Source: an uncultured Prevotellaceae bacterium (GTDB lineage Bacteria; Bacteroidota; Bacteroidia; Bacteroidales; Bacteroidaceae). Taken from it: a DNA stretch of 64,000 nt. The notes under the pieces were generated by a model. That model made no database searches and was not told the DNA's origin. It worked only from the letters and a program-made list of their open reading frames with translations. Below, piece by piece: positions 25,991-34,812 of this stretch. A program made the position numbers and the translations under genes. Position 1 is the stretch's first letter. The number at the start of each line of letters is the position of its first letter. The stretch covers positions 62,001 to 126,000 of the forward strand of contig CALFJA010000076.1 of NCBI GenBank assembly GCA_937877605.1, written 5' to 3'.

Positions 25991-27154
25991 TCAATTGCCT
26001 TTACGCCAAACCATCTTGTTGACAATACCAGTGTAGGACTGGATGATTTTCACGACTTTGGTGGAGACATTCTCCTCTATATAGTCAGGGACAGGAATGC
26101 CATGGTCACCATTCCTGCTCATCTCTACGGCGTTGTATACGGTCTGAAGCAATGACTGGGTGTCAATACCTGCGATGAAGAAACAGGCCTTGTCCAGTGC
26201 CTCCGGACGTTCTGTGCTGGTGCGGATACAAATAGCAGGGAACGGACGGCCGATACTGGTGAAAAACGAACTTTCCTCCGGCAATGTTCCACTATCGCTA
26301 ACAACAGCGAAAGCGTTCATCTGCAGACAGTTGTAATCATGAAAACCTAACGGCTCGTGCTGGATGACACGCTTGTCCAATTGAAAATGGCTGCTCTCAA
26401 GACGCTTCCGGCTGCGGGGATGGCAACTGTAGAGAATTGGCATGTCGTATTGCTCCGCCATTTTATTGATGGCGGTGAACAAGGAAAGAAAATTCTTTTC
26501 GGTGTCTATATTCTCCTCGCGATGGGCGGACAGCAAAATATATTTCCCTTTCTCCAAGCCTAAACGATGATGAATGTCGCTGGCCTCAATCTTCGGCAAG
26601 TTGGCACATAGCACTTCTGCCATAGGGCTGCCCGTCACATAGGTGCGTTCCTTCGGCAATCCACAGTCTGCAAGGTAACGGCGTGCGTGTTCGCTGTAGG
26701 CCATGTTCACATCACTGATGATGTCAACGATGCGGCGGTTGGTCTCTTCTGGCAAACATTCGTCTTTGCAGCGGTTGCCGGCCTCCATGTGAAAGATTGG
26801 GATGTGAAGACGTTTCGCGCCGATAACTGACAGACAACTGTTCGTGTCTCCCAATACCAATACGGCGTCAGGACGCGTCTCCATCATCATTTTATAGGAT
26901 TTTGATATGATGTTGCCCATGGTCGAACCAAGGTCTTCCCCTACAGCATCCAGATAAATGTCGGGCTCTTCAAGCGACAGATCCTTGAAGAACACACCGT
27001 TCAGGTTGTAGTCATAGTTCTGACCGGTATGGGCCAGAAGGGTGTCAAAATAAAGGCGGCACTTTTTGATGACTTCGGCCAGACGGATAATCTCCGGACG
27101 AGTGCCTACGATAATGAGCAATTTAAGTTTGCCGTTATTCTTGAATTGTTTCAT
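25991..27154 (-). CDS. fnlC: UDP-N-acetylglucosamine 2-epimerase family, FnlC/CapG-type, last step to UDP-L-FucNAc
   Basis: The 387-residue protein has the WecB-family signatures LIIVGTRPEIIRLAEVI, LGDTNSCLSVIGAKR, HMEAGNRCKDECLPEETNRR, LSAHREENID and VVSDSGTLPEESSFF. Because it sits with FnlA- and FnlB-type genes it most likely epimerises UDP-N-acetyl-L-pneumosamine-type intermediates at C2 to give UDP-L-FucNAc, as CapG/FnlC/WbjD do, and not UDP-GlcNAc to UDP-ManNAc. Start and length are normal. It overlaps the wbuC-like gene by 20 bp, so translation is coupled. Confidence 0.85.
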   Translation of the reverse strand: MKQFKNNGKLKLLIIVGTRPEIIRLAEVIKKCRLYFDTLLAHTGQNYDYNLNGVFFKDLSLEEPDIYLDAVGEDLGSTMGNIISKSYKMMMETRPDAVLVLGDTNSCLSVIGAKRLHIPIFHMEAGNRCKDECLPEETNRRIVDIISDVNMAYSEHARRYLADCGLPKERTYVTGSPMAEVLCANLPKIEASDIHHRLGLEKGKYILLSAHREENIDTEKNFLSLFTAINKMAEQYDMPILYSCHPRSRKRLESSHFQLDKRVIQHEPLGFHDYNCLQMNAFAVVSDSGTLPEESSFFTSIGRPFPAICIRTSTERPEALDKACFFIAGIDTQSLLQTVYNAVEMSRNGDHGIPVPDYIEENVSTKVVKIIQSYTGIVNKMVWRKGN

Positions 27155-27545
27155 GAGGTTGTAAAATGTCTTTTGGAGTGATGGGTTGATAACTTCCTGC
27201 TTTCATCTCTACGATGGCGGAGGGTTGGAATACTTCCACCGTATGCCATGTACCCTGGGGGATCTGTACGCCATATACCCCCTGAGCAGGATCTAAATGG
27301 ATGCGATCGATCTCATCCCCGTTGTCGTCAAAGAACACTTCATCCATACGGCCCTGAAGCAGAAACACGCTTTCAGTAGTTGTCGGATGGCGGTGGATGG
27401 GAAGTTCGGTACCAGGTAACAATGCATTGAGCATGCGCTGGGACAGGTCCTCTGCAGAGTTGCGAAGGTCATGACTCTGTCGCAGGCGGGGAGATAATCG
27501 GGCTTGCTGAAAGAGGTTGGCAAGCAGGCTTTTGTCTATGGTCAT
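27135..27545 (-). CDS. wbuC: WbuC-type cupin metalloprotein
   Basis: The 136-residue protein has a cupin core with LPIHRHPTTTESVFLLQGRM and VQIPQGTWHTVEV, where His, His, Glu and a later His form a metal-binding set. WbuC proteins are regularly encoded in L-FucNAc clusters, between fnlB and fnlC, as here. A catalytic role has not been settled; it may isomerise or protect an intermediate. It is separate from the second cupin fused to the FnlB-like protein just upstream. Confidence 0.75.
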   Translation of the reverse strand: MTIDKSLLANLFQQARLSPRLRQSHDLRNSAEDLSQRMLNALLPGTELPIHRHPTTTESVFLLQGRMDEVFFDDNGDEIDRIHLDPAQGVYGVQIPQGTWHTVEVFQPSAIVEMKAGSYQPITPKDILQPHETIQE

Positions 27546-27586
27546 GATTTGCGGATTTGATCAGTTGATGGTGGAAGCACTCAAGC

Positions 27587-28786
27587 CTATACGGGTTCGG
27601 AAAAAGTGTCGGGATGTGTGGGGTCAAAACATTCGTTGACCCATACCAATGTCACCAGATTTTCCGTCTCCGACAGATTGACAATGTTATGGGCGTACCC
27701 GGGGATGGTGACAACGGATTGGATGTGGTCGCCGCTCACTTCATGCTCGATGATGTCGGAAGAACCGATCTTACGTTGCTGGATCAGACCGTGGCCGGAA
27801 ACAACGGTGAAGATCTCCCATTTCGATTGATGCCAATGCTGCCCCTTGGTGATGCCGGGGTTGGAGATGTTCACGGAAAACTGACCGCTGTGAGCGGTCT
27901 TGAGCAGTTCTGTGAATGAACCACGGTCGTCTGTATGCATGTCGGGCGAGAAAATGCTTTTTGAAGGAGGAAGATAACTGAGATAGGTCGAAAACAGTTT
28001 CTTCGACAAACTATTATCGGATACATCAGGCATCACAAGGGTGGAGGGCATTGACTTGAACGATTCTATCACGGAGACGATGGAACCCAGGGTTGCCTTG
28101 TGGGTTTGTGGACAATAGCAGTACCTGCCCGAAGGGTTGGCCACTACATCCAGACCGTCAAACTCGCAGCGATGTTCATGCCCCTCCAATGCGTCAAGCA
28201 TCTCGTTGATAAGGTCATCAATATAAAGCAGTTCCAACTCTACGCTCGGGTCGTTCACCTGGATCGGAAGGTCGTTCGCAATATTGTGGCAGAAGGTGGC
28301 CACGGCTGAATTGTAGTTCGGACGACACCACTTGCCGAAAAGATTGGGAAAACGGTAGATAAGTACCTTCGATCCGGTATCTTTCTGATAAGATAAGAAC
28401 AGATCCTCGCCTGCCTTTTTGCTGCGACCGTACTCGGAATTGCCGAAACGGCCGCACAAGGAAGCTTGCTGGGAGGACGACAACACGACAGGACAGGTGT
28501 TATGGTGGCGCTTTAGCGTGGACAACAAGGTGGAGGAAAAACCGAAATTCCCCTCCATGAATTCTGATGTCTCCTTCGGACGGTTGACACCGGCAAGATG
28601 AATCACAAAGTCCGAACGACGACAATAGTCGTCTAATTGTGATGGATCCGTATCAAGGTCATACGCCATCACCTCGTCAATCTGCAAGGACGGACGGGTG
28701 CGATCCTTACCCGATTGAATGTTATGAAGGGCGTGGCAGAGATTCTGACCGACAAACCCTTTTGCTCCGGTAACAAGGATATTCAT
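27587..28786 (-). CDS. fnlB: FnlB/CapF-type reductase with fused C-terminal cupin (UDP-L-FucNAc pathway)
   Basis: The 399-residue protein has an N-terminal short-chain dehydrogenase domain (NILVTGAKGFVGQNL at the start, then VIHLAGVNRPKETSEFMEGN) and a cupin domain from about residue 285 (MHTDDRGSFTELLKTAHSGQ, then QHWHQSKWEIFTVVSGHG). This two-domain layout is the one known for CapF, where the cupin prepares the substrate and the SDR reduces it with NADPH to a UDP-6-deoxy-talosamine. I start at MNILVTG, just after the FnlA stop; the longer reading begins at a GTG within fnlA. Confidence 0.9.
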   Translation of the reverse strand: MNILVTGAKGFVGQNLCHALHNIQSGKDRTRPSLQIDEVMAYDLDTDPSQLDDYCRRSDFVIHLAGVNRPKETSEFMEGNFGFSSTLLSTLKRHHNTCPVVLSSSQQASLCGRFGNSEYGRSKKAGEDLFLSYQKDTGSKVLIYRFPNLFGKWCRPNYNSAVATFCHNIANDLPIQVNDPSVELELLYIDDLINEMLDALEGHEHRCEFDGLDVVANPSGRYCYCPQTHKATLGSIVSVIESFKSMPSTLVMPDVSDNSLSKKLFSTYLSYLPPSKSIFSPDMHTDDRGSFTELLKTAHSGQFSVNISNPGITKGQHWHQSKWEIFTVVSGHGLIQQRKIGSSDIIEHEVSGDHIQSVVTIPGYAHNIVNLSETENLVTLVWVNECFDPTHPDTFSEPV

Positions 28787-28787
28787 C

Positions 28788-29882
28788 TTATTCTGATCTA
28801 ATTTCTTTGGCGCGTGCACGCTCTTGCATACCTAAATCCTCACGGATAAAACGGAGTTTCAACAGCAGTTCCTTCATGCCATCGACATCAAGGCGGCGGG
28901 TGTTGTGGGAATGGTAATCTTCTATTTTGGCAATGTCTTCATTGCCCTCTGTGAAAAATTTGTCGTAGTTCAGACCGCGCATGTCACATGGAATGCGATA
29001 ATAGTCTCCCATGTCTATCGCACGAACCATCTCTTCGCGCGTGACGAGGGTCTCGTATAATTTTTCACCATGACGCGTACCAATCACCTTGATGTCTGGT
29101 TTTTGGCTGATATATGGTTCGTTCGTCCCTGATAGAGGTCGGTTGCAATAGAGATCCGTCAGGGCATGGGCCAGGGTCTCAAGTGTGGCGGCAGGGGCCT
29201 TCTGAACAAACAAGTCACCGTTGTGGGCATGCGTAAACGCATAGATTACCAAATCCACGGCATCGTCCAACGTCATCATGAAACGCGTCATGTTGGGATC
29301 GGTAATCGTGATGGGCTTGTTTTCTATCATTTGTTCTACCCACAATGGAATCACCGAACCACGGCTTGCCATCACATTGCCGTAACGCGTGCAGCAAATG
29401 GTGGTAGCAGCGTCTTCACCAAGTTCACGACCTTTAGCAACCGCTACCTTCTCCATCAACGCTTTCGACATGCCCATCGCATTGATTGGATAGGCAGCCT
29501 TGTCTGTTGAAAGGACAACTACACTCTTTACACCGTTTTCAATGGCGGAATTCAACACATTTTCCGTACCTAAAATGTTCGTGCGGACGGCTTCTATCGG
29601 AAAAAATTCACACGACGGAACCTGCTTAAGTGCTGCGGCGGAGAACACATAGTCCACACCTTTCATGGCGACATCTACGGAACTCTTGTCGCGGACATTG
29701 CCAATATAGAACTTTACCTTGTTGGATTGAAGAGCATGGCGCATGTCGTCCTGCTTCTTTTCATCACGGCTGAAAATACGGATTTCTTTGATGTCGCTGT
29801 TAAGAAAACGCCTTAGCACGGCATTCCCGAAGGAGCCCGTACCACCTGTTATTAGGAGCACCTTATCTTTGAATACTGACAT
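28788..29882 (-). CDS. fnlA: FnlA/CapE-type UDP-GlcNAc 4,6-dehydratase/5-epimerase
   Basis: The 364-residue SDR protein has the NAD(P) motif GGTGSFG (13-19), STDKAAYPINAMGMSK (125-140) with the Met-x3-Lys variant of the usual Tyr-x3-Lys seen in this dehydratase class, and the family C-terminal HSHNTRRLDVDGMKELL. It catalyses the first step from UDP-GlcNAc to UDP-L-FucNAc. With the next genes (fnlB, wbuC, fnlC) it forms a compact pathway block: fnlB starts one base past its stop. Confidence 0.9.
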   Translation of the reverse strand: MSVFKDKVLLITGGTGSFGNAVLRRFLNSDIKEIRIFSRDEKKQDDMRHALQSNKVKFYIGNVRDKSSVDVAMKGVDYVFSAAALKQVPSCEFFPIEAVRTNILGTENVLNSAIENGVKSVVVLSTDKAAYPINAMGMSKALMEKVAVAKGRELGEDAATTICCTRYGNVMASRGSVIPLWVEQMIENKPITITDPNMTRFMMTLDDAVDLVIYAFTHAHNGDLFVQKAPAATLETLAHALTDLYCNRPLSGTNEPYISQKPDIKVIGTRHGEKLYETLVTREEMVRAIDMGDYYRIPCDMRGLNYDKFFTEGNEDIAKIEDYHSHNTRRLDVDGMKELLLKLRFIREDLGMQERARAKEIRSE

Positions 29883-29893
29883 AATTGTATTTT

Positions 29894-31174
29894 TTAATTG
29901 ATTATATAATTATTCGGTTTATTTAAAATCTTGCAATACCCATCTATTAATTCTTTAACAATTTTATTTTTGTCGTGTCTTTCCATTGCCTTCTTCCTTG
30001 CATTGTGTGCATAGCTGATTGCTTTTTCCGGATGTTGTATATAATCCACAATGGCACCAGCAAGAACATAAGGGTCACCATCCTGAACAAGGATTCCCTC
30101 TTTTTCATGTTGAAGCAATGAAGCTGTTCCTCCCGCGTATGAAGCAATAACGGGCATCCCAACCAACATAGCCTCGCACACACTGTTCGGACTGTTCTCA
30201 ATATGACTGGTATTTACATAGATGTCATTCTGTGACAAGAGCAATGCCAGGTCTTCTGCCGACTTGCGCCCATGAAAGACAATATTGACTTCCAAGGATT
30301 TGATGTGTTTGAGTTTTTCGGATATTCGCACCCATTTGCTCTTCTGGTCATAACCCACAATATGCCATGTGAAAGGTAACTTGCCGTATGTTTTTAATAA
30401 TTTTGCGGTTTCTAGAATCACCTCGAAGCCTTTGTAGACAGCACCGGAAATTACGGTGATGATATCGATATGACTTGCCCTGAAACTGCCTTTCCATGAT
30501 ATTTTGTAAAATGGAGCGCGCATGATTTCATTGACGACATGGTATTTCCTCTCCGGATTCAAAGCCAGCGTACAATCATAATCCCAAAAAGTACGTCCGA
30601 AGATGTATGGAGCCTGCTGAAGTACACGGCTTTCACGCTTCGTTTTTTGAACAAACTTGTGCCATACCTTTTTTATCCCTTGTCCTGACAGAATGTCCTT
30701 GAACGAATCCATACGGACGGATTTGTCCATGGGAATCCCAGAAAAATACTTTTGGGAGATAGGAGAGGTCAAACCTTGTATCGATACGACAACAGGCTTG
30801 TTTGTCATCATTGTAACAACGGCGGACAGAGCACTTTCGGTACCGTGAACATGAATGATGTCCGCACGGGTTTCATCTAATAAACGCATGATTTGGGGCA
30901 TCAATTTCCGCTCAAGATTTATTTCCGAACGACGCAAAGCCATAAACCGTTGAATCTTGTTCTTCCCTTTTGGTACGACGAGCGGATGATATCTAACGCC
31001 CTCGAACTCGAACGAGGCCTCATTCACGCTTGAGATATAGGCAACCTCTAATTCTATTCCTTGTTGTTTCTTCAATTCCTCTTCTAATGATATGAGCCAA
31101 CCGCCTCCAATGGTCTGTTTCCCTTTTCTTTTAACACTCCCACATGGCGTTGGTGAAAACCATAATACTTTCAT
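29894..31174 (-). CDS. GT4 family glycosyltransferase
   Basis: The 426-residue protein starts MKVLWFSPTPCGS and has the GT4 donor site with ENSPNSVCEAMLVGMPVIAS (E-x7-E intact) and the acceptor-domain motif IIHVHGTESALSAVVTM. It is somewhat longer than its relatives in the locus because of an insertion around residues 140-200. It follows the polymerase gene and precedes fnlA, so it may act early in making the repeat unit. I choose the ATG at 31174; the two-codon extension uses GTG. Confidence 0.8.
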   Translation of the reverse strand: MKVLWFSPTPCGSVKRKGKQTIGGGWLISLEEELKKQQGIELEVAYISSVNEASFEFEGVRYHPLVVPKGKNKIQRFMALRRSEINLERKLMPQIMRLLDETRADIIHVHGTESALSAVVTMMTNKPVVVSIQGLTSPISQKYFSGIPMDKSVRMDSFKDILSGQGIKKVWHKFVQKTKRESRVLQQAPYIFGRTFWDYDCTLALNPERKYHVVNEIMRAPFYKISWKGSFRASHIDIITVISGAVYKGFEVILETAKLLKTYGKLPFTWHIVGYDQKSKWVRISEKLKHIKSLEVNIVFHGRKSAEDLALLLSQNDIYVNTSHIENSPNSVCEAMLVGMPVIASYAGGTASLLQHEKEGILVQDGDPYVLAGAIVDYIQHPEKAISYAHNARKKAMERHDKNKIVKELIDGYCKILNKPNNYIIN

Positions 31175-31212
31175 ACACACAATTGTTAGAAAACCGTTGA
31201 GAAATTACCTAT

Positions 31213-32481
31213 TTAAAAAATACGCTTAATAAATGCCTTAAAGTCCAGATCGGTCATATTTCGGAAAAACGGACTCAGGCAGATGGCCACAAAAAACCAA
31301 AAAACAAAATAGGTAACAACCATCCCCTGAACATTTTCCACCCAATCATATACATAATAGAACGAGAGAAAAACAGCAACAGAGGTTACATATTTATTTG
31401 AACTCCTGTACAATCCATAGAACAATGCCGATACCATCATTATTGTGTAGATTAAAACATAAACAACACCTCCCCATAAGAATAAATTGACAATGCCCAC
31501 TTCGGAGTTACGCTCCCGACTATATTCCGTTTCATAGTAACTGCGAGCCGTATATTCTTGCGCTTTTAACCGTTGCCAAGCCAAATTCGACTGATATCCA
31601 CGCCCAAGACCTCTTCCCCATATAATTTTTTTATTTCGCGTTGCAGAAGCTAACGCTTCCGTATAAATTGTTGTGCGTGTATCTATCAAGGAATACTCGT
31701 TAAGTTCCTCATTAAAACTAACCTGCTGTTTTTCGGTTTCCTGAAAGATGTTGAACTGTCCAGATACGCCAAGATAGAATAGAATAAAAGGGATGAGCAT
31801 TATCGCCCACACCAGATATTTGAAAACCTTGGTAAAATAACGATTAATGAAAAGTCCCAAAAAGAATGCCACAGAAAATTTTATTAGGTTGCTTCGGGCA
31901 TCGCCCTCAAAACTAGTTATAATCACGAAGACTGCTATTACAGAATAAATAATCTTGCTCCTAAAATTCAGATCTTTCCAGAAGAGGATAGGCAACAAAG
32001 CTGGTGCCAACAGGTTTCCCGCCATATCACCCTCCAAGCCTTCCCGTGTAAGAGGCAACAATATGAGGAAAAGAAACGGTAGGATTCTATAGAATAGTTT
32101 GGTACCTTTGGTGAAGAATTCTGGAGAGGAAAAAAAATAGACACTTAAACAGGATGTTCCTGCCAAGTAATAGCTGAATAATTTAAATTGGTTAACAGAG
32201 TCTGTTTCAAGATAATTAGCAAGATATGAATATACAATTGACACTATTGTATAGAGCATATATATGTTTAGAAAACGATATGCCTTATCACCTCCTATTT
32301 GCTGTATGCATTTATAGCCAGGATATAATGCAACTAGGAAAGTAATTAATATATAAGAAATCAGTAGAGGCGTCTTGCCCGAAAAGAATATATAATTTGT
32401 CATGTATATTCTTACAGTCAACAAGGCAAGTAAGAGATATGCCCAGGGAATAAGATAGAGAATGGGTTTGTTTAGTTTCAT
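31213..32481 (-). CDS. Wzy-like O-antigen/capsule polymerase (second copy)
   Basis: The 422-residue protein has about 11-12 hydrophobic helices and a large periplasmic loop between residues ~250 and 330, rich in Tyr, Arg and Glu (LIDTRTTIYTEALASATRNK, then WGRGLGRGYQS and ERNSEVGIVNLFLWGGVVYV). This topology and the GLGRG segment before the loop's end match Wzy-type polymerases. It would polymerise flipped repeat units on the periplasmic side. A second candidate polymerase lies at 46567-47748. Confidence 0.7.
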   Translation of the reverse strand: MKLNKPILYLIPWAYLLLALLTVRIYMTNYIFFSGKTPLLISYILITFLVALYPGYKCIQQIGGDKAYRFLNIYMLYTIVSIVYSYLANYLETDSVNQFKLFSYYLAGTSCLSVYFFSSPEFFTKGTKLFYRILPFLFLILLPLTREGLEGDMAGNLLAPALLPILFWKDLNFRSKIIYSVIAVFVIITSFEGDARSNLIKFSVAFFLGLFINRYFTKVFKYLVWAIMLIPFILFYLGVSGQFNIFQETEKQQVSFNEELNEYSLIDTRTTIYTEALASATRNKKIIWGRGLGRGYQSNLAWQRLKAQEYTARSYYETEYSRERNSEVGIVNLFLWGGVVYVLIYTIMMVSALFYGLYRSSNKYVTSVAVFLSFYYVYDWVENVQGMVVTYFVFWFFVAICLSPFFRNMTDLDFKAFIKRIF

Positions 32482-32496
32482 ATTGTTTGTTTTCTT

Positions 32497-34812
32497 TTAT
32501 TCATTAATTAAAGGACGAATGGTTCTACCATATTTTGCGTTGGTCGCTCGCCATATTAGAATGGAAGGACCTAATGTGAGATGATCACAGGAATTGCCAT
32601 TTAATGCATGCCAATAAAAGCCCTTGCTACCAATTGCGAGTATTTCGGAAGATTTTGCCTGACGGTTGCCAGCGCATGGCAAGAATAGATATAGTTCCAA
32701 ATCACTGTCGGAAAACTGTTGCATTTCATCCGTTATGACACGATTTCCTCCTGCTGGATCTTTAAACAAATATCCAAAAGTCTTATTGCCATTGTTGTCC
32801 ACATAAACCCCACGGCTATAAGATGCCTCGGAAAAAAGTTTGTACATTTCTGTTTCTGTCGGCAATCGGTATTGCCCGTTTGATGCCCAATAGGCGACAT
32901 CGCCAAACAAAGCCTCATTGAAATCGCGTGTTTCTATAAGACATTTTTGATCTTTATACATTTTGCCGGAGATGTCACCTGTATATGTAGAACATAGGGA
33001 TTGCGAAAGGGCATTCTCACCACATACGCCCCAGTTGAAATGATAGATAGCTACTGGATCTTGTGTTGAGGAATGACTTCCGACTCCTAGCCCTGCATCA
33101 GGAAAACTCCACTGATTTTCAGATAGGGACCACTGATAACGGAAGCCATCACTTGTACCATGCAAGGAACCAAATTGCAAATTACCTTTTGCCCATTTCA
33201 TTCCAAGTATTTCGATGTATGGCTTGGGGGTATCGACCGGAGCAAAAGCCTCATTCTTAACGGGGCGGATACTCCTGCCGTATTGCGCTCCTGTTTCACG
33301 CCACACCAAACCATTTGATGTAAGCATGAGTTGATTCATCTTGCCATCATTCTCACTATGCCAGTAATAGCCTCTTGCATTTATTTGAAGACGCTGTTCA
33401 GAATTATTTTGACGGTAACCAGCATCAGGAAGGAATAATTTTGTTGACATTTCTGAGTCGCTAAAGGCACGCGGTTTTGTATTGGTCTCCCGCCCATTTT
33501 CCGGAGTCCAAAAGAGATACCCATAAATCTTTTCTCCATTTGGAGCTAGACAATACCCTCTGCTGTATGAGGCCTCTGTATATAGTTTATACATATCTTC
33601 TTTTGAAGGCAAACGCAATGTCCCATTGGAAACCCAGTATGCCATGTCTCCATATTCGGCGTGATTGAAAGAGGTTGTCGTCTGAGAGCACGAAACATTG
33701 GTAAATAATTTTGCCCCTAAATCTCCCGTGAATTTTGCACATAGAGATACAGATGTCGAGTTCTTTCCGCACACGCCCCAATTGAAATGAGACAAATGGT
33801 AACAATCTTGATATTCAAGTTCTGGAAAATACCATTGGTTGTCTGCCATCGCAAAATGTTCTCTGTATCCGTTGTTTCCAAAAAGAGTGGCATCATAGAT
33901 AATATTGCCTTTAGCCCACAAAGTTCCACACACATCAATGAATTCCTCTGGGGGCTCATTGGCGGAAGGCGAGAGCCGTTCACATGTAACAGGCAAGGTA
34001 TAGAGATGTCCGGCTATATATTTTCGCTGTTCTATAGATCCTTCATAACGATTTCCTGAAGCATCGGTAACCGTCACACTCATTTCAGCAGAAGTAGGAA
34101 AAATATCCATAAAGAATGAACCGCTAACGGGGTGAAGGTTATGAATAGAGAAAGCGTCTATCATATTCCCCTCTTCCCAACTGCCCGATGAGAGATTCAG
34201 GTAGCGGTCAATATAAAAACTACCTTTTATTGCCTTAACGCTCACATCTATGATTTCTTCAACCGGGTTACCATTATTAAAAAAGGTAATTTGCAGAACG
34301 GACATCAACGGTGTCATGACAGTGGTACCGGAATAACCACTCTCTGTTTCCCGCAGTTTAGAAAATCCCCATTGATAGCAATTATCAATCGCGGTATTCA
34401 TGGTTCCGTCTTGATGAGGCATTGGGAGGAGTAAACGGCAATTTGACAAAACATAGCTCTCTTGTTCTGGATACAGCAAAACGATTTCATCACTTGTGGA
34501 AGAAACCTTGTAACCACTGAAGCAACTTTGACATTCCGAATATGTCAGAGTCGTGGAAAAACAATTGTTACCTATCCAAAAACCGGCGGCATGATCATTT
34601 TGGGAAAACGAGAGATTCAAGTCTTGCTCTTCTTTGTCATTATCATCGGTATCTTCTTTTAGCACTCTCATTTGACGATGTGGATTTTCCACATATACAG
34701 TCAATGGATATTCTGATGAAGAAATACCACTTAAGATATCTTCATCGGAACAGGAGAATAATACGCAAAAAGCAAATACGGTAAATAGGAACCGCTTCAC
34801 AAGATTATTCAT
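32497..34812 (-). CDS. Surface lipoprotein: fimbrillin-like N-domain and two FISUMP-like C-domains
   Basis: The 771-residue protein has a lipoprotein signal peptide with Cys21 in LFSCSDED. Residues ~35-280 resemble the fimbrillin/Mfa-like fold of Bacteroidales (VYVENPHRQM, then FHIHNL-type beta segments). Two homologous ~235-residue domains follow (about 291-530 and 535-771), each running from CGTLWAKGN or LGMKWAKGN to YGRSIRPV/YGRTIRPL with FNWGVCG and SEASYSRG-type blocks between. These resemble the FISUMP (Fibrobacter succinogenes major paralogous) domain with a C-lectin-like fold. It overlaps its paralogue by 8 bp. A role in surface binding of the polysaccharide is inferred. Confidence 0.65.
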   Translation of the reverse strand: MNNLVKRFLFTVFAFCVLFSCSDEDILSGISSSEYPLTVYVENPHRQMRVLKEDTDDNDKEEQDLNLSFSQNDHAAGFWIGNNCFSTTLTYSECQSCFSGYKVSSTSDEIVLLYPEQESYVLSNCRLLLPMPHQDGTMNTAIDNCYQWGFSKLRETESGYSGTTVMTPLMSVLQITFFNNGNPVEEIIDVSVKAIKGSFYIDRYLNLSSGSWEEGNMIDAFSIHNLHPVSGSFFMDIFPTSAEMSVTVTDASGNRYEGSIEQRKYIAGHLYTLPVTCERLSPSANEPPEEFIDVCGTLWAKGNIIYDATLFGNNGYREHFAMADNQWYFPELEYQDCYHLSHFNWGVCGKNSTSVSLCAKFTGDLGAKLFTNVSCSQTTTSFNHAEYGDMAYWVSNGTLRLPSKEDMYKLYTEASYSRGYCLAPNGEKIYGYLFWTPENGRETNTKPRAFSDSEMSTKLFLPDAGYRQNNSEQRLQINARGYYWHSENDGKMNQLMLTSNGLVWRETGAQYGRSIRPVKNEAFAPVDTPKPYIEILGMKWAKGNLQFGSLHGTSDGFRYQWSLSENQWSFPDAGLGVGSHSSTQDPVAIYHFNWGVCGENALSQSLCSTYTGDISGKMYKDQKCLIETRDFNEALFGDVAYWASNGQYRLPTETEMYKLFSEASYSRGVYVDNNGNKTFGYLFKDPAGGNRVITDEMQQFSDSDLELYLFLPCAGNRQAKSSEILAIGSKGFYWHALNGNSCDHLTLGPSILIWRATNAKYGRTIRPLINE

